Shown one piece after another: positions 33,841-43,226 of a stretch of DNA of 64,000 nucleotides. Below the pieces are notes generated by a model. That model saw only the letters and a program-made list of their open reading frames with translations. It was not told the origin of the DNA and did no database searches. Position numbers and translations under genes: made by a program. The number at the start of each line of letters is the position of its first letter. The stretch's first letter is position 1. Location: positions 310,001 through 374,000 of the forward strand of contig NZ_JADKYX010000003.1 in the NCBI RefSeq assembly GCF_016093545.1, read 5' to 3'. Origin of the DNA: Massilia rhizosphaerae (lineage in GTDB: Bacteria > Pseudomonadota > Gammaproteobacteria > Burkholderiales > Burkholderiaceae_D).

Positions 33841-34793
33841 GCCCGAATTTGGATTTCAAGCGTAATACCGCCATCGGTCTCGACCTGGGCTGGATCAACC
33901 ACCTGAAGGTCAACCGCAACGCGGCCGACCGCCGCGCCGCCAGCCTCGCGAACCGGCGCACGGTCAAGAAGGAATATCAGGCCGCGTGGCTGATCCGCGC
34001 CATCGAGTGCATCGACCTGACCACCTTGTCGGGCGACGACACGCCGGGCCGCGTCGAGCGCCTGTGCCGCAAGGCGATGCGCCCGCTGCGCGCGGACCTG
34101 ATGCAGGCGCTGGGCCTCGACTCGCTGACGACGGGCGCCGTGTGCGTGTATCACGAAATGATCCGCCCCGCGGCCGAGGTGCTGCGGGGCCGCCTGCCGA
34201 TTGCCGCCGTCTCGACGGCGTTCCCGGCGGGCCTCTCCAGCCTCGAAACGAAGATCCGCGAGATCGAACTGTCCGTGGCCGCCGGCGCCAGCGAGATCGA
34301 CATCGTCATCACGCGCCAGCACGTCCTGACCGGCAACTGGCAAGCGCTGTACGACGAGATGGTCGCCTACCGCCAGGCGTGCGGCGACGCGCACGTGAAG
34401 GCGATCCTCGCGACGGGCGATCTCGTCACATTGGAAAACGTAGCAAAAGCGTCGTGGGTCTGCATGATGGCAGGCGCCGACTTTATCAAGACATCGACCG
34501 GCAAGGAAGGTGTGAACGCGACCATTCCCGTGTCGCTGGTGATGGTACGAGCGATCCGCGAGTACTACGAACGCACCGGCTACAAGGTCGGCTACAAGCC
34601 GGCCGGGGGTGTGTCCTCCGCCAAGGCCGCATTGCAATACCTGACCGTGATGAAGGAAGAGCTGGGCAACGAATGGCTGCAGCCGCACCTGTTCCGCATC
34701 GGCGCATCGAGCCTGCTGACCGACATTGAGCGCCAGCTCGAACACTACGTCACCGGCAGCTATTCGGCTGTCCATCGTCACGCGCAACCTTGA
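33837..34793 (+). CDS. deoC: Deoxyribose-phosphate aldolase, long (eukaryote-like) type
   Basis: 318 residues. Class I aldolase splitting deoxyribose 5-phosphate to glyceraldehyde 3-phosphate and acetaldehyde. Schiff-base Lys in ADFIKTSTGKEGVNAT, second Lys in GYKPAGGVSSAKAAL. It is about 60 residues longer than E. coli DeoC and its sequence (ITRQHVLTGNWQALYDEM, ELGNEWLQPHLFRIGASSLLTDIERQLEHYVTG) resembles human DERA, also 318 residues, more than the short bacterial type. The ATG overlaps the deoB stop. The acetaldehyde produced is the probable substrate of the dehydrogenase encoded next. Confidence 0.94.
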   Translation: MSPNLDFKRNTAIGLDLGWINHLKVNRNAADRRAASLANRRTVKKEYQAAWLIRAIECIDLTTLSGDDTPGRVERLCRKAMRPLRADLMQALGLDSLTTGAVCVYHEMIRPAAEVLRGRLPIAAVSTAFPAGLSSLETKIREIELSVAAGASEIDIVITRQHVLTGNWQALYDEMVAYRQACGDAHVKAILATGDLVTLENVAKASWVCMMAGADFIKTSTGKEGVNATIPVSLVMVRAIREYYERTGYKVGYKPAGGVSSAKAALQYLTVMKEELGNEWLQPHLFRIGASSLLTDIERQLEHYVTGSYSAVHRHAQP

Positions 34794-34804
34794 TCGGACC
34801 TGTC

Positions 34805-37195
34805 ATGCCCACTATCAAAGAGATTCTTCAGACCATGGATTACGGCCCCGCACCCGAGAGCACCAAGGAAGCGCAAGCGTGGCTGGAATCGCATGGCCGC
34901 CGTTTCGGCCTGTTCGTCGACGGCGCCTGGACGGATGTTGCCGAGACCTTCGGCTCGTTCAACCCGGCCGACGGCAGCGAACTGGCGCAGGTGACGCAGG
35001 CGAGCCAGGCCGACGTCGACCGCGCCGTCGACGCCGCGCGCCGCGCGCAGCTGGGCTGGGTCGCGCTCGGTGGCCACGGCCGCGCGAAAGTCCTGTACGC
35101 GCTGGCGCGCCTGCTGCAAAAGCACGCGCGCCTGTTCGCCGTGCTGGAAACGCTGGACAACGGCAAGACGATCCGCGAGACGCGCGACGCCGACCTGCCG
35201 CTGGCCGCCCGTCATTTCTATCACCACGCCGGCTGGGCCCAGCTGCAGTCGGAAGAATTCGCGGACTACCGCGCCGTCGGCGTCGTCGGCCAGATCGTGC
35301 CGTGGAATTTCCCGCTGCTGATGCTGGCGTGGAAGGTGGCGCCCGCGCTCGCCGCCGGCAATACCGTCGTGTTCAAGCCGGCCGAATTCACGTCGTTGAC
35401 GGCGCTGCTGTTCGCCGAGATGTGCCAGCAGTCCGGCGTGCCGGCCGGTGTCGTCAACATCGTCACGGGCGACGGCCGCGTGGGCGAGGCGATCGTGAAT
35501 CACCCGGGCATCGACAAGCTGGCGTTCACCGGCTCGACGGAAGTGGGCCGCATCATCCGCAAGGCCACGGCCGGCACGGGCAAGAAACTGTCGCTGGAAC
35601 TGGGCGGCAAGTCGCCGTTCATCGTGTTCGACGACGCCGACCTGGACGCGGCCGTCGAAGGCCTCGTCGATTCCATCTGGTTCAACCAGGGCCAGGTCTG
35701 CTGCGCCGGGTCGCGCCTGCTCGTGCAGGAAACGATCTACCCGCGCTTCATCGAGAAGGTCAAGGCGCGCATGCGCAACCTGCGCGTCGGCTCGCCGCTG
35801 GATAAATCGAACGACATCGGCGCGCTGGTCGATCCGGTGCAGCAGCAGCGTATCCACGGCCTCGTGGAATCGGCGCGCGCCGAAGGCTGCGAGATCTGGC
35901 AGCCGGAAGCAGAGACGCCGCAGGCCGGCGCCTGGTATCTGCCCACGTTGATCACGGGCGCGTCGACGTCGGCGACCGTGTCGCAGACGGAAATCTTCGG
36001 CCCCGTGCTCGTCGCGTCGAGCTTCCGCACGCCGGGCGAAGCCGTGCAGCTCGCGAACAACACGGTGTACGGCCTCGCGGCGTGCGTGTGGAGCGAGTCG
36101 ATCAGCCTCGCGCTGGACGTCGCCCCGCAGATCAAGGCCGGCGTCGTGTGGATCAACACGGCGAACCAGTTCGATGCAGCGTGCGGCTTCGGCGGCTACA
36201 AGGAATCCGGCTTCGGCCGCGAGGGCGGCAAGGAAGGCATGGTTGAGTACCTGACGCCGCTGGCGGAAGATGCGCGCCCGGCCGCGCCGGTCAATGCCGC
36301 TCAGTTGAAGCAAACCGGTAAAGTGAAGCTGGCAAGCGGCGACAGCCCGTTCGCCGTCGATCGCACGGCGAAGCTGTACATCGGCGGCAAGCAGGCGCGC
36401 CCGGACGGCGCGTACAGCCGCGCGATCCATGGCGCGAACGGAGAATTCCTGGCCGACGTGGGAGAAGGCAACCGCAAGGACATCCGCAATGCCGTGGAGG
36501 CCGCGCACAAGGCGTCCGGCTGGGCGAAGGCGACGGCGCACAACCGCGCGCAGGTGCTGTACTACATCGCCGAGAACCTGGCCGTGCGGGCCGACGAATT
36601 CGCCGCCCGCATCGCCGCGCAGACTGGCGCCAAGGATGCCGCGCGCGAAGTGCGGGCGTCGATCGAGCGCCTGTTCTACTGGGCCGCGTGGGCCGACAAA
36701 TACGACGGCCTGGCGCACCAGCCGCCGATGCACGGCATCACCGTCGCGCTGAACGAACCCGTCGGCGTGATCGGCATCGTGTGCCCGGACGAGAACCCGC
36801 TGCTGGGCTTCATCTCGCTCGTGGCGCCGGCGCTGGCGCTGGGCAATCGCGTGGTCGCGGTGCCGTCGGAAGCGCATCCGTTGTCCGCGTTGGACCTGTA
36901 CCAGGTGCTGGACACGTCCGACCTGCCGGGCGGCGCGCTGAACATCGTCACGGGCAGCCACGACGAACTGGCGCGCACCCTGGCGTCGCACTTCGACGTG
37001 GATGCCGTGTGGCGCCACGATGGCTCGCAGGACGGCTGCGCGGAAGTGGAGCGCCTGGCGGCGGAATCGCTGAAGCGCACGTGGACGGGCGGCGCGAAAG
37101 GGCGCGACTGGTTCGATGCGAAGCAGGCGTGCGGGCGCATGGTGTTGCAGCATGCAAGCCAGGTCAAGAACGTGTGGATTCCCTACGGCGTGTAA
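34805..37195 (+). CDS. ALDH16-type tandem aldehyde dehydrogenase
   Basis: 796 residues with two aldehyde dehydrogenase domains in tandem. Domain 1 (about 40-490) has all catalytic parts: Asn168 in PWNFP, Lys191 in KPAE, Glu265 in LELGGKS and Cys299 in [11 protein letters not shown]. Domain 2 (about 510-796) keeps the fold ([35 protein letters not shown]) but lacks the nucleophilic Cys and the base Glu, as in ALDH16 enzymes whose second half is inactive and structural. Start MPTIKEIL at 34805; a TTG overlapping the deoC stop (34790) is unlikely. Placed between deoC and deoA, it probably oxidises the acetaldehyde from DeoC to acetate; substrate is inferred. Confidence 0.88.
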   Translation: MPTIKEILQTMDYGPAPESTKEAQAWLESHGRRFGLFVDGAWTDVAETFGSFNPADGSELAQVTQASQADVDRAVDAARRAQLGWVALGGHGRAKVLYALARLLQKHARLFAVLETLDNGKTIRETRDADLPLAARHFYHHAGWAQLQSEEFADYRAVGVVGQIVPWNFPLLMLAWKVAPALAAGNTVVFKPAEFTSLTALLFAEMCQQSGVPAGVVNIVTGDGRVGEAIVNHPGIDKLAFTGSTEVGRIIRKATAGTGKKLSLELGGKSPFIVFDDADLDAAVEGLVDSIWFNQGQVCCAGSRLLVQETIYPRFIEKVKARMRNLRVGSPLDKSNDIGALVDPVQQQRIHGLVESARAEGCEIWQPEAETPQAGAWYLPTLITGASTSATVSQTEIFGPVLVASSFRTPGEAVQLANNTVYGLAACVWSESISLALDVAPQIKAGVVWINTANQFDAACGFGGYKESGFGREGGKEGMVEYLTPLAEDARPAAPVNAAQLKQTGKVKLASGDSPFAVDRTAKLYIGGKQARPDGAYSRAIHGANGEFLADVGEGNRKDIRNAVEAAHKASGWAKATAHNRAQVLYYIAENLAVRADEFAARIAAQTGAKDAAREVRASIERLFYWAAWADKYDGLAHQPPMHGITVALNEPVGVIGIVCPDENPLLGFISLVAPALALGNRVVAVPSEAHPLSALDLYQVLDTSDLPGGALNIVTGSHDELARTLASHFDVDAVWRHDGSQDGCAEVERLAAESLKRTWTGGAKGRDWFDAKQACGRMVLQHASQVKNVWIPYGV

Positions 37196-37220
37196 TTGCC
37201 TACATTTGGACACATTGCTT

Positions 37221-38543
37221 ATGTTCCTCCCCCAAGAAATCGTCCGCAAAAAACGCGACGGCGGCACCTTGAGCCCGGAAGAGATCCGCTTCTTCGTGCG
37301 CGGCATCCCGGACGGCAGCGTCACCGAAGGCCAGATCGCCGCGCTCGCGATGGCCGTCTACTTCAACGACATGACGATGGACGAGCGCGTCGCCTTCACG
37401 CTCGCGATGCGCGATTCCGGCCAGGTCATGGAGTGGAAATCGTTGCACCTGCCCGGCCCCGTCGTCGACAAGCATTCGACGGGCGGCGTCGGCGACGTCG
37501 TGTCGCTGATGCTCGGCCCGATGATCGCGGCATGTGGCGGCTTCGTGCCGATGATTTCCGGCCGCGGCCTGGGCCATACCGGCGGCACGCTCGACAAATT
37601 CGATTCGATTCCCGGCTACTGCACGGTGCCCGATCCGGAACTGTTCCGCAAGATCGTCAAGGACGTGGGCGTCGCCATCATCGGCCAGACCGCGCAGCTG
37701 GCGCCGGCCGACAAGCGTTTCTACAGCATCCGCGACACGACGGCGACCGTGGAATCCGTCGCCATGATCACGGGCTCGATCCTGTCGAAGAAGCTGGCGG
37801 CGGGCCTCGACGCCCTCGTCATGGACGTCAAGGTGGGCACCGGCGCGTTCATGCCGACTTATGAAAAATCCGTGGAGCTGGCGGAATCCATCGTCCACGT
37901 CGGCAACGGCGCCGGCACGCGCACGTCGGCGATCCTGACCGGCATGAACGAGTCGCTGTGCCCGGCGGCCGGCAATGCCGTCGAGGTGCGCGTCGCGATC
38001 GACTACCTGACCGGCAAGTCGCGCCCGGCGCGCCTGCACGAGGTGACGATGGCATTGTGCGCCGAGATGCTCGTCATCTCCGGCCTCGCCGCGACGGACG
38101 AGGCGGCGCGCGCGCGGCTGCAGCGCGCGCTCGATTCGGGCGAGGCGGCCGAGCGCTTCGCGCGCATGGTCGCGGCGCTGGGCGGCCCGGCCGACCTGAT
38201 GGACGATCCCGATGCCCACCTGGCCCGCGCGCCGATCGTCGTGCCGGTGCCGGCGCCCGCATCCGGCTACGCGTATGCGACGGATTGCCGCGGCCTGGGC
38301 CTGGCCGTCGTCGGCCTGGGCGGCGGACGCATCCGCCCGCAGGACCCGATCGACTTCGCCGTCGGCCTCACCGACCTCGCCGAACTGGGCGCGCAGGTCG
38401 AGGCCGGCCAGCCGCTGGCGCTCGTCCACGCGCGCACGCAGGACGGCGCCGAACGCGCCGTGCGCGAGGTGCAGGCCGCCTACCGCATCGCGGCCGAGCG
38501 GCCGGCCGCGCAGCCGATGATCTACAAGACCATACGCCCATGA
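37221..38543 (+). CDS. deoA: Thymidine phosphorylase
   Basis: 440 residues, exactly the E. coli DeoA length. Motifs: [22 protein letters not shown] at the start, the phosphate and nucleoside site [38 protein letters not shown], and the C-terminal domain GYVYATD-like [22 protein letters not shown]. It converts thymidine or deoxyuridine to base plus deoxyribose 1-phosphate. A 25-bp gap follows the ALDH gene; the stop overlaps the cdd ATG (ATGA). The start is chosen by homology. Confidence 0.95.
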   Translation: MFLPQEIVRKKRDGGTLSPEEIRFFVRGIPDGSVTEGQIAALAMAVYFNDMTMDERVAFTLAMRDSGQVMEWKSLHLPGPVVDKHSTGGVGDVVSLMLGPMIAACGGFVPMISGRGLGHTGGTLDKFDSIPGYCTVPDPELFRKIVKDVGVAIIGQTAQLAPADKRFYSIRDTTATVESVAMITGSILSKKLAAGLDALVMDVKVGTGAFMPTYEKSVELAESIVHVGNGAGTRTSAILTGMNESLCPAAGNAVEVRVAIDYLTGKSRPARLHEVTMALCAEMLVISGLAATDEAARARLQRALDSGEAAERFARMVAALGGPADLMDDPDAHLARAPIVVPVPAPASGYAYATDCRGLGLAVVGLGGGRIRPQDPIDFAVGLTDLAELGAQVEAGQPLALVHARTQDGAERAVREVQAAYRIAAERPAAQPMIYKTIRP

Positions 38544-38944
38544 GCTACGAGAACCTGATCGCCGAAGCGCGCGCCGCGCGCGAGCTGGCCTACGCGCCGT
38601 ACTCCCGCTTCAAGGTGGGCGCCGCGCTCGCCACCAAGGACGGCCGCGTGTTCCGCGGCTGTAACGTGGAGAACGCGTCCTACGGCCTGTGCAACTGCGC
38701 CGAGCGCACGGCCTTCTTTTCCGCCATCGCGCACGGCTACGCGCCGGGCGACTTCGCGGCGCTGGCCGTGATCGGCGACACGGCGGGCCCCATCGCCCCG
38801 TGCGGCGCGTGCCGCCAAGTGGTGCTGGAACTGGGCGGCGGCGACTTGCCGGTCGTGCTCGCGAACTTGAACGGCGACGTGATGGAAACGACGGCCGCCG
38901 CGCAACTGCCGAACGCCTTCGGCGGCCGCGACCTCGAAACGTAA
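38540..38944 (+). CDS. cdd: Cytidine deaminase
   Basis: 134 residues, the small homotetrameric type. Zinc motifs [20 protein letters not shown] (Cys-Ala-Glu) and PCGACRQV are intact, with [10 protein letters not shown] near the start. It deaminates cytidine and deoxycytidine so the deo operon can process them as uridines. The ATG overlaps the deoA stop. Last gene of the punA-deoB-deoC-ALDH-deoA-cdd run; a GC hairpin follows. Confidence 0.96.
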   Translation: MSYENLIAEARAARELAYAPYSRFKVGAALATKDGRVFRGCNVENASYGLCNCAERTAFFSAIAHGYAPGDFAALAVIGDTAGPIAPCGACRQVVLELGGGDLPVVLANLNGDVMETTAAAQLPNAFGGRDLET

Positions 38945-38950
38945 GCACGG

Positions 38951-38967
38951 CCGCGCGCTGCGCGCGG
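38951..38967 (+). terminator. Hairpin after cdd
   Basis: CCGCGCG-CTG-CGCGCGG, seven-base arms, seven bases after the cdd stop. Only TTC follows, and a TTT comes about 10 bases later, so it is at best a weak intrinsic terminator for the deo operon. Confidence 0.45.
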
Positions 38968-39070
38968 TTCAGCGCCGTTTAAGGCAATCTTGCCCGGATG
39001 CTGTCAAACTTGAATTCAAGGACGGCCCCACAACATGGGGGCTATCCGATCATTCAAAGGAGCAGACGTC

Positions 39071-39811
39071 ATGAGCCCGCAAGATTCGCAGATGTTGCAC
39101 GATTTCCTGAGCCAGCTGATCCAGGCCCGCGGCATCCAGAAGGATCCGGACGCGGATGCCCTGATCCAGCGCGCCGTGGCCCAGCAGCCGGATGCCCCCT
39201 ACCTGCTGGTGCAAAGGGCGTTGCTGCTCGAACAAGCCCTGAACAATGCGAAGGACCGCATCGCCGGGCTGGAGAGCCAGCTGCAGCAGGCACGTTCCGG
39301 TCAGCAAGGTGGCGATGGAAAATTCCTCGACGCCAATGCCTGGGGCAATAGCGGCAGGTCGCAGCCGGCCCAGTCCTACCAGCGCGACGTGCAGGCGCCG
39401 TATCCATCCCAGCAGCAATATCAGCAGCAATATCAGCCGCAGTACCAGAGCGCGCCGTCGTCGAGCTTCTTGCGCGGCGGCCTGGGCAGCACCCTTGGCT
39501 CGATCGCGGCGACGGCGGCCGGCGTCGCGGCCGGCGGCTTCCTGTTCCAGGGTCTGGAAAACATGTTCAGCCACCATGACTACGGCGGCGGCGGCAACCG
39601 CCTGCTGAACAGCGACGATCCGGCCAACAATCTGTTCAGCGACCAGTCCGGCAGCGCACTGGCCAACGAGGCCGGGCTGGGCGACGTCGACCAGGCGCTG
39701 GGCGGCGCGGCGCCGGATGGCCTGTTCGACGACAGTGTCGACAACGGCAGCCTGGACGGCGGCCAGGGATTTTTCGACGGGGACGGTTCGGACGAAGGGC
39801 TGTTCAGCTGA
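39071..39811 (+). CDS. DUF2076 family protein
   Basis: 246 residues beginning MSPQDSQMLHDFLSQLIQARGIQKDPDADALIQRAV, the standard DUF2076 opening, with a helical LLEQALNNAKDRIAGLESQLQQAR segment (about 60-80). Then come a Gln/Tyr-rich low-complexity stretch (about 105-135), a Gly/Ala hydrophobic segment (about 140-165, SIAATAAGVAAGGFLFQGL) and an acidic Asp/Gly-rich tail. The function of this family is not established. A strong AAAGGAG precedes the ATG at 39071. It stands alone after the deo operon and converges with the VOC gene, the two stop codons being adjacent with no base between. Confidence 0.85.
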   Translation: MSPQDSQMLHDFLSQLIQARGIQKDPDADALIQRAVAQQPDAPYLLVQRALLLEQALNNAKDRIAGLESQLQQARSGQQGGDGKFLDANAWGNSGRSQPAQSYQRDVQAPYPSQQQYQQQYQPQYQSAPSSSFLRGGLGSTLGSIAATAAGVAAGGFLFQGLENMFSHHDYGGGGNRLLNSDDPANNLFSDQSGSALANEAGLGDVDQALGGAAPDGLFDDSVDNGSLDGGQGFFDGDGSDEGLFS

Positions 39812-40246
39812 TCAGCGGTTCGGCAGGAACAAATCCTCCGGCTTCCACGCATCGTACGTGCCGACGTTCCACACATGCCCTTCGAGGTCGCGGCACATGA
39901 AGCCGCGGCTGCCGAATTCCGTGTCGGCCGGTTCCTGCAGGATGACGGCGCCGGCCTGGCGCGCGCGCTCGCACACGCGGTCGGCATCAATCACCTGCAG
40001 GTAGACGGTCTGCGTCTGGCGGCCCTTGATCTCGTCCGGCTGCACGAGCAGCTTGCCGTATTCGCCTTCGTCGCTGACGGAGCCCAGCATGATCATGCCG
40101 TCGCCGAGCGTCAGTTGGGCGTGGGCGATGGCGCCGTCGATGCCGGGCACGGCGACCTGGCAGGCGAAGCCGAAGACTTCGCACAGCCAGTCGATGGCGG
40201 CGGGGGTGTCGCGGTAGCGCAGGCAGGGAATGACGCTGGAAGGCAT
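39812..40246 (-). CDS. VOC (glyoxalase/bleomycin-resistance fold) family protein
   Basis: 144 residues, two beta-alpha-beta-beta-beta modules: CLRYRDTPAAIDWLCEVFGF at the start and QEPADTEFGSRGFMCRDLEGHVWNVGTY at the end, typical of PhnB/YdeZ-like VOC proteins. The metal Glu/His pattern is only partly clear, so an enzymatic role (lactoylglutathione lyase, dioxygenase or resistance) cannot be assigned. It lies 19 bp downstream of the LytTR response regulator on the same strand and could be a passenger of that operon. Confidence 0.8.
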   Translation of the reverse strand: MPSSVIPCLRYRDTPAAIDWLCEVFGFACQVAVPGIDGAIAHAQLTLGDGMIMLGSVSDEGEYGKLLVQPDEIKGRQTQTVYLQVIDADRVCERARQAGAVILQEPADTEFGSRGFMCRDLEGHVWNVGTYDAWKPEDLFLPNR

Positions 40247-40265
40247 GGCGGGCTCCGGTCGTGAT

Positions 40266-41078
40266 TCACATCTGCTGGAAAAGATAGCTGTGATTGCGGC
40301 TTACTTCAAGCTCGCCGTCATAACCGCGCACCTTCAGCATCTGGCGCCCGCGCAGGTCGCGCTTGACCTCGGCGATGGCGTCCACGCGCACGAGCGTCGA
40401 ACGGTGGATGCGCCAGAACTCGTCCGGGTCGAGCTCGTCCAGCAATTCCTTCAACGTCTTGCGGATCAGAAATTCGGCCGAGGCCGTCTGCACCCGCGTG
40501 TATTTTTCGTCGGACTGGAAGAACAGGACCTCGCGCGTGCTCACCATGCGCAGGCTGGAACCGACCTGGGCCTGGATCCAGCGCAGATAGGCCGGCTTGT
40601 CGGGCTTGCCCTTGTTTTCCAGCAAGGCCGTCAGCTTGGCCAGCTCGTGGCCGATGTCCTGCGGCGGCGCGGCGGCGGCGCCGTTGTCCGGCCTCGCGCG
40701 CGTGCGCAGGCGCGCCTGCAGCCGCGCGCACGTGGTCGCGAGGCGTTCCGCCGACACGGGTTTCAACAGATAGTCGAGCGCGCCCTGGGCGAACGCGTCC
40801 AGCGCGTACTGGTCGTAGGCCGTGGCGAACACGATGTGCGAGCGCTCGTACAGCCGGCGCGCAGCCTCGATGCCGGACAGGCCCGGCATGCGGATGTCGA
40901 GGAAGGCGATGTCCGGGCGGTGGCGCTCGCCCAGTTCGACGGCTTCCACGCCGTTCGCTGCCTCGGCCACGATCTGCAGCTCGGGCCAGACGCTGGCCAG
41001 GCGCGCGCGCAGCAGGTCGCGCATCGGGGCCTCGTCGTCGGCGATCAGTGCGGTGACCGGGCGTTGTTCCGGGCTCAT
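40266..41078 (-). CDS. LytTR-type response regulator
   Basis: 270 residues. Receiver domain 1-125 with acidic pocket ADDE (14-16) and phosphoacceptor Asp61 (FLDIRMPG), then a linker and a LytTR DNA-binding domain (about 165-265: LRMVSTREVLFFQSDEKYTRV, EFWRIHRSTLVRVDAIAEVKRDLRGRQML). The sensor gene upstream overlaps by ATGA (41075-41078). Targets are unknown; LytTR proteins bind imperfect direct repeats. Partner of the kinase encoded at 41075-41965. Confidence 0.92.
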   Translation of the reverse strand: MSPEQRPVTALIADDEAPMRDLLRARLASVWPELQIVAEAANGVEAVELGERHRPDIAFLDIRMPGLSGIEAARRLYERSHIVFATAYDQYALDAFAQGALDYLLKPVSAERLATTCARLQARLRTRARPDNGAAAAPPQDIGHELAKLTALLENKGKPDKPAYLRWIQAQVGSSLRMVSTREVLFFQSDEKYTRVQTASAEFLIRKTLKELLDELDPDEFWRIHRSTLVRVDAIAEVKRDLRGRQMLKVRGYDGELEVSRNHSYLFQQM

Positions 41079-41965
41079 GCGTCCTCCATCATCTTGTAGG
41101 GCAGGCGGATCGTGGCGCAGGCGCCGCCGCCCGGCGGGGTCGAGATGTCCAGCGCGGCCTCGGCGCCGTACAGCAGTTGCAGCCGCTCGCGGATATTGGC
41201 GAGGCCGACGCCGTCGTCCGCGTGCGGATCGATGCCGACGCCATCGTCGCACACTTCCACGTGCAGGTCGGCCCCGACCACGTGCGCGCGGACGGCGACG
41301 GTGCCGCCTTCGATCTTCGGCTCCAGGCCGTGCTTGATGGCGTTCTCGATCAGGGTCTGCAGCATCATCGGCGGGAACGGGGCGCTGCCGAGGAAGTCGG
41401 GCACGTCGAAGCGCACCTGCAGGCGTTCCTTCATCCGCGCCTGCATGATGGCGAGGTAGGCCCGCGACAACTCCACCTGCTTGCCCAGCGTGGCGCCGCC
41501 GCGCTGGCGCATCTGCGGCAAGGTCGAGCGCAGGTAGTCGATCAGGTGGGCGTGCACGCGCGCCGCTTCCTTCGGATCGGTCTCGATCAGCTGGCCGATC
41601 AGCGCCAGCGTGTTGAACAGGAAGTGCGGCTCGACCTGCGCCTGCAGCGCGGCCATCTGCGCCTCCATCAGCCGGCGTTCGAGGGTGGCGACGTTGGCCT
41701 GCGTCGTCGCTTCGCGCGCCATCAGTTCGGCCTTGCGCTTGCCGCCCGCCAGCACCTTCACGGCGAACGAGATGAAGACGTACCAGCCCGCCGGCTCGGG
41801 CGTGTTCAACATCCCGAAGAAGATCAGCACGAAGAACCACGTGAGGAACAGCTGGCGCCATTCGACGACGGCGACCCAGTCGAAGAAGCGCCACCACAAT
41901 TTGCTGGCTTCGTTGAAGGCGTCGCGTACGAAGTCGAGGACGCGGTTGATGTCGCTGGCGCGCAT
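41075..41965 (-). CDS. LytS/AlgZ-type sensor histidine kinase
   Basis: 296 residues. Two membrane helices near the N-terminus (about 36-52 and 60-75) with almost no extracellular loop. Then a coiled segment, the His_kinase motif AALQAQVEPHFLFNTLALIGQL with His114, and an ATPase domain (LIENAIKHGLEPKI, DDGVGIDPHADDGVGLANIRERL). The missing sensor domain suggests it senses via the membrane or via a partner, perhaps the small membrane protein encoded 13 bp upstream. Forms a two-component system with the LytTR regulator. Confidence 0.92.
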   Translation of the reverse strand: MRASDINRVLDFVRDAFNEASKLWWRFFDWVAVVEWRQLFLTWFFVLIFFGMLNTPEPAGWYVFISFAVKVLAGGKRKAELMAREATTQANVATLERRLMEAQMAALQAQVEPHFLFNTLALIGQLIETDPKEAARVHAHLIDYLRSTLPQMRQRGGATLGKQVELSRAYLAIMQARMKERLQVRFDVPDFLGSAPFPPMMLQTLIENAIKHGLEPKIEGGTVAVRAHVVGADLHVEVCDDGVGIDPHADDGVGLANIRERLQLLYGAEAALDISTPPGGGACATIRLPYKMMEDA

Positions 41966-41978
41966 GCCGTTCCCCTGC

Positions 41979-42257
41979 TTATTGCTTGCCGTAGTGGTCG
42001 CCGAATTGTTCCCGCTGCGCGCGGTGGCGGTCGACGGCGAAGGCGCCGATCACGACCTTGAGGCCCATGAACAGCACGAACAGGAACAGCGCCAGCGGCA
42101 GGATGCTGATCACGAAGGCGAGGACGATGCAGCAGGCCAGCATCGCGGGCCACGGCATCGTGGCGATGGTGCGCGCGCCGCGCCGGCAGGCCCGGACGAT
42201 GTCGTGGGCGATGTCTTCCATCGTGGCGGCGAATTCGCGGAAAGCGGTCTTGTTCAT
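41979..42257 (-). CDS. Small membrane protein upstream of the sensor kinase
   Basis: 92 residues, not assignable to a family. Start MNKTAFREFAATMEDIAHDIVRACRRG is amphipathic, followed by one or two hydrophobic helices (about 36-70, MLACCIVLAFVISILPLALFLF) and a basic tail. The gene sits 13 bp upstream of the LytS-like kinase on the same strand. Because that kinase lacks a sensor domain, this protein may be an accessory or signal input; that is inference from position only. GAGTCG precedes the ATG. Confidence 0.65.
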   Translation of the reverse strand: MNKTAFREFAATMEDIAHDIVRACRRGARTIATMPWPAMLACCIVLAFVISILPLALFLFVLFMGLKVVIGAFAVDRHRAQREQFGDHYGKQ

Positions 42258-42473
42258 GGCGACTCCTGAGGTGTGACTTGTTGCGATGGAGTCACTGTAC
42301 ATCCCTGGCGGCATGGTGGCCACAGCAGACCGACGAACTGCCGAAAACACGGGATGAGGGGTCGTGCGGCCCGACGGGCGGGTCGCCGCGGCGCGCCGAT
42401 GGACCGGGCCATGTCGAAGTAATAAAATCGTATCCATGACTTCAGACATCCCAACTGGACGCAACGGCGCCCC

Positions 42474-43160
42474 ATGACCCGCACCGGACGCCTGTTCCAA
42501 TTGATGGACGCCCTGCGCGGCCACCGCCGGCCGGTGACGGCCAGCGCGCTGGCCGAGCGCCTCGGCGTGTCCGAGCGCACCATCTATCGCGACATCCAGA
42601 CGCTCGCCCAGTTGGGGGCGCCCGTCGAGGGCTCGGCGGGCGTCGGCTACGTGCTGCGCACCGGGTTCTTCCTGCCGCCGCTGATGTTCGACGCCGACGA
42701 GCTGGAAGCCCTCGTGCTGGGCGCGCGCTGGGTGCGCCAGCAGGGCGACCCGGCGCTGTCCGCCGCGGCCGACCGCGCGCTGGCCAAGATCGCCACCGCC
42801 ACGCCGCGCGACCTGCGCGACCACATGGCCGAGACGAGCTTGTGGGTGCCGGCCTTTCCGGCCGCGGCGCCGGTCGAGGCGTTCATCCAGCCCACGCGCG
42901 AGGCGATCCGGCGCCAGTGCAAGCTGCGCATCGCCTACCGCGACGAGCGCGACGTCGCCACCGAGCGCATCGTGTGGCCGTTCGCGCTCGCTTTTTTCGA
43001 AGGCAAGCGCGTCATGGCCGCGTGGTGCGAACTGCGCGACGCGATCCGCCACTTCCGCGTCGACCGCATCGTACGGGCCGAAGCGAGCACGGAACGCTAC
43101 CCGTCGCCGCGCCACCAGCTGCTGCGGCGCTGGCGCCAAGAGTACGATATTCCCGAGTGA
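42474..43160 (+). CDS. YafY-type transcriptional regulator (HTH-11 + WYL)
   Basis: 228 residues. N-terminal helix-turn-helix (1-60: TRTGRLFQLMDALRGHRRPVTASALAERLGVSERTIYRDIQTLAQLG) and a C-terminal WYL-like domain (about 140-215) with CKLRIAYRDERDVATERIVWPFAL. Members often control a neighbouring detoxification gene; here a glutathione transferase gene follows 66 bp downstream, with a perfect inverted repeat between them. Ligand unknown. The predicted start lies directly at a canonical MTRTGRLFQLM opening. Confidence 0.9.
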   Translation: MTRTGRLFQLMDALRGHRRPVTASALAERLGVSERTIYRDIQTLAQLGAPVEGSAGVGYVLRTGFFLPPLMFDADELEALVLGARWVRQQGDPALSAAADRALAKIATATPRDLRDHMAETSLWVPAFPAAAPVEAFIQPTREAIRRQCKLRIAYRDERDVATERIVWPFALAFFEGKRVMAAWCELRDAIRHFRVDRIVRAEASTERYPSPRHQLLRRWRQEYDIPE

Positions 43161-43161
43161 T

Positions 43162-43180
43162 CCTGACAGGATCTGTCAGG
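43162..43180. promoter_or_regulatory. Perfect inverted repeat, candidate operator for the YafY-type regulator
   Basis: CCTGACAG-GAT-CTGTCAGG, eight-base arms, starting two bases after the regulator stop codon and 46 bp before the GST start. The position suggests control of the GST gene. No second copy was noticed before the regulator gene itself. Confidence 0.5.
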
Positions 43181-43226
43181 GCCGGGCCTTAACATTGTCA
43201 CATCTTCCACCCACAAGGAGACAGCA

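Noticed and set aside
32754..34793. 679-residue reading of deoC with a long N-terminal extension
   Set aside because: The first half is an out-of-frame reading of deoB; the ATG at 33837 gives a normal 318-residue aldolase.
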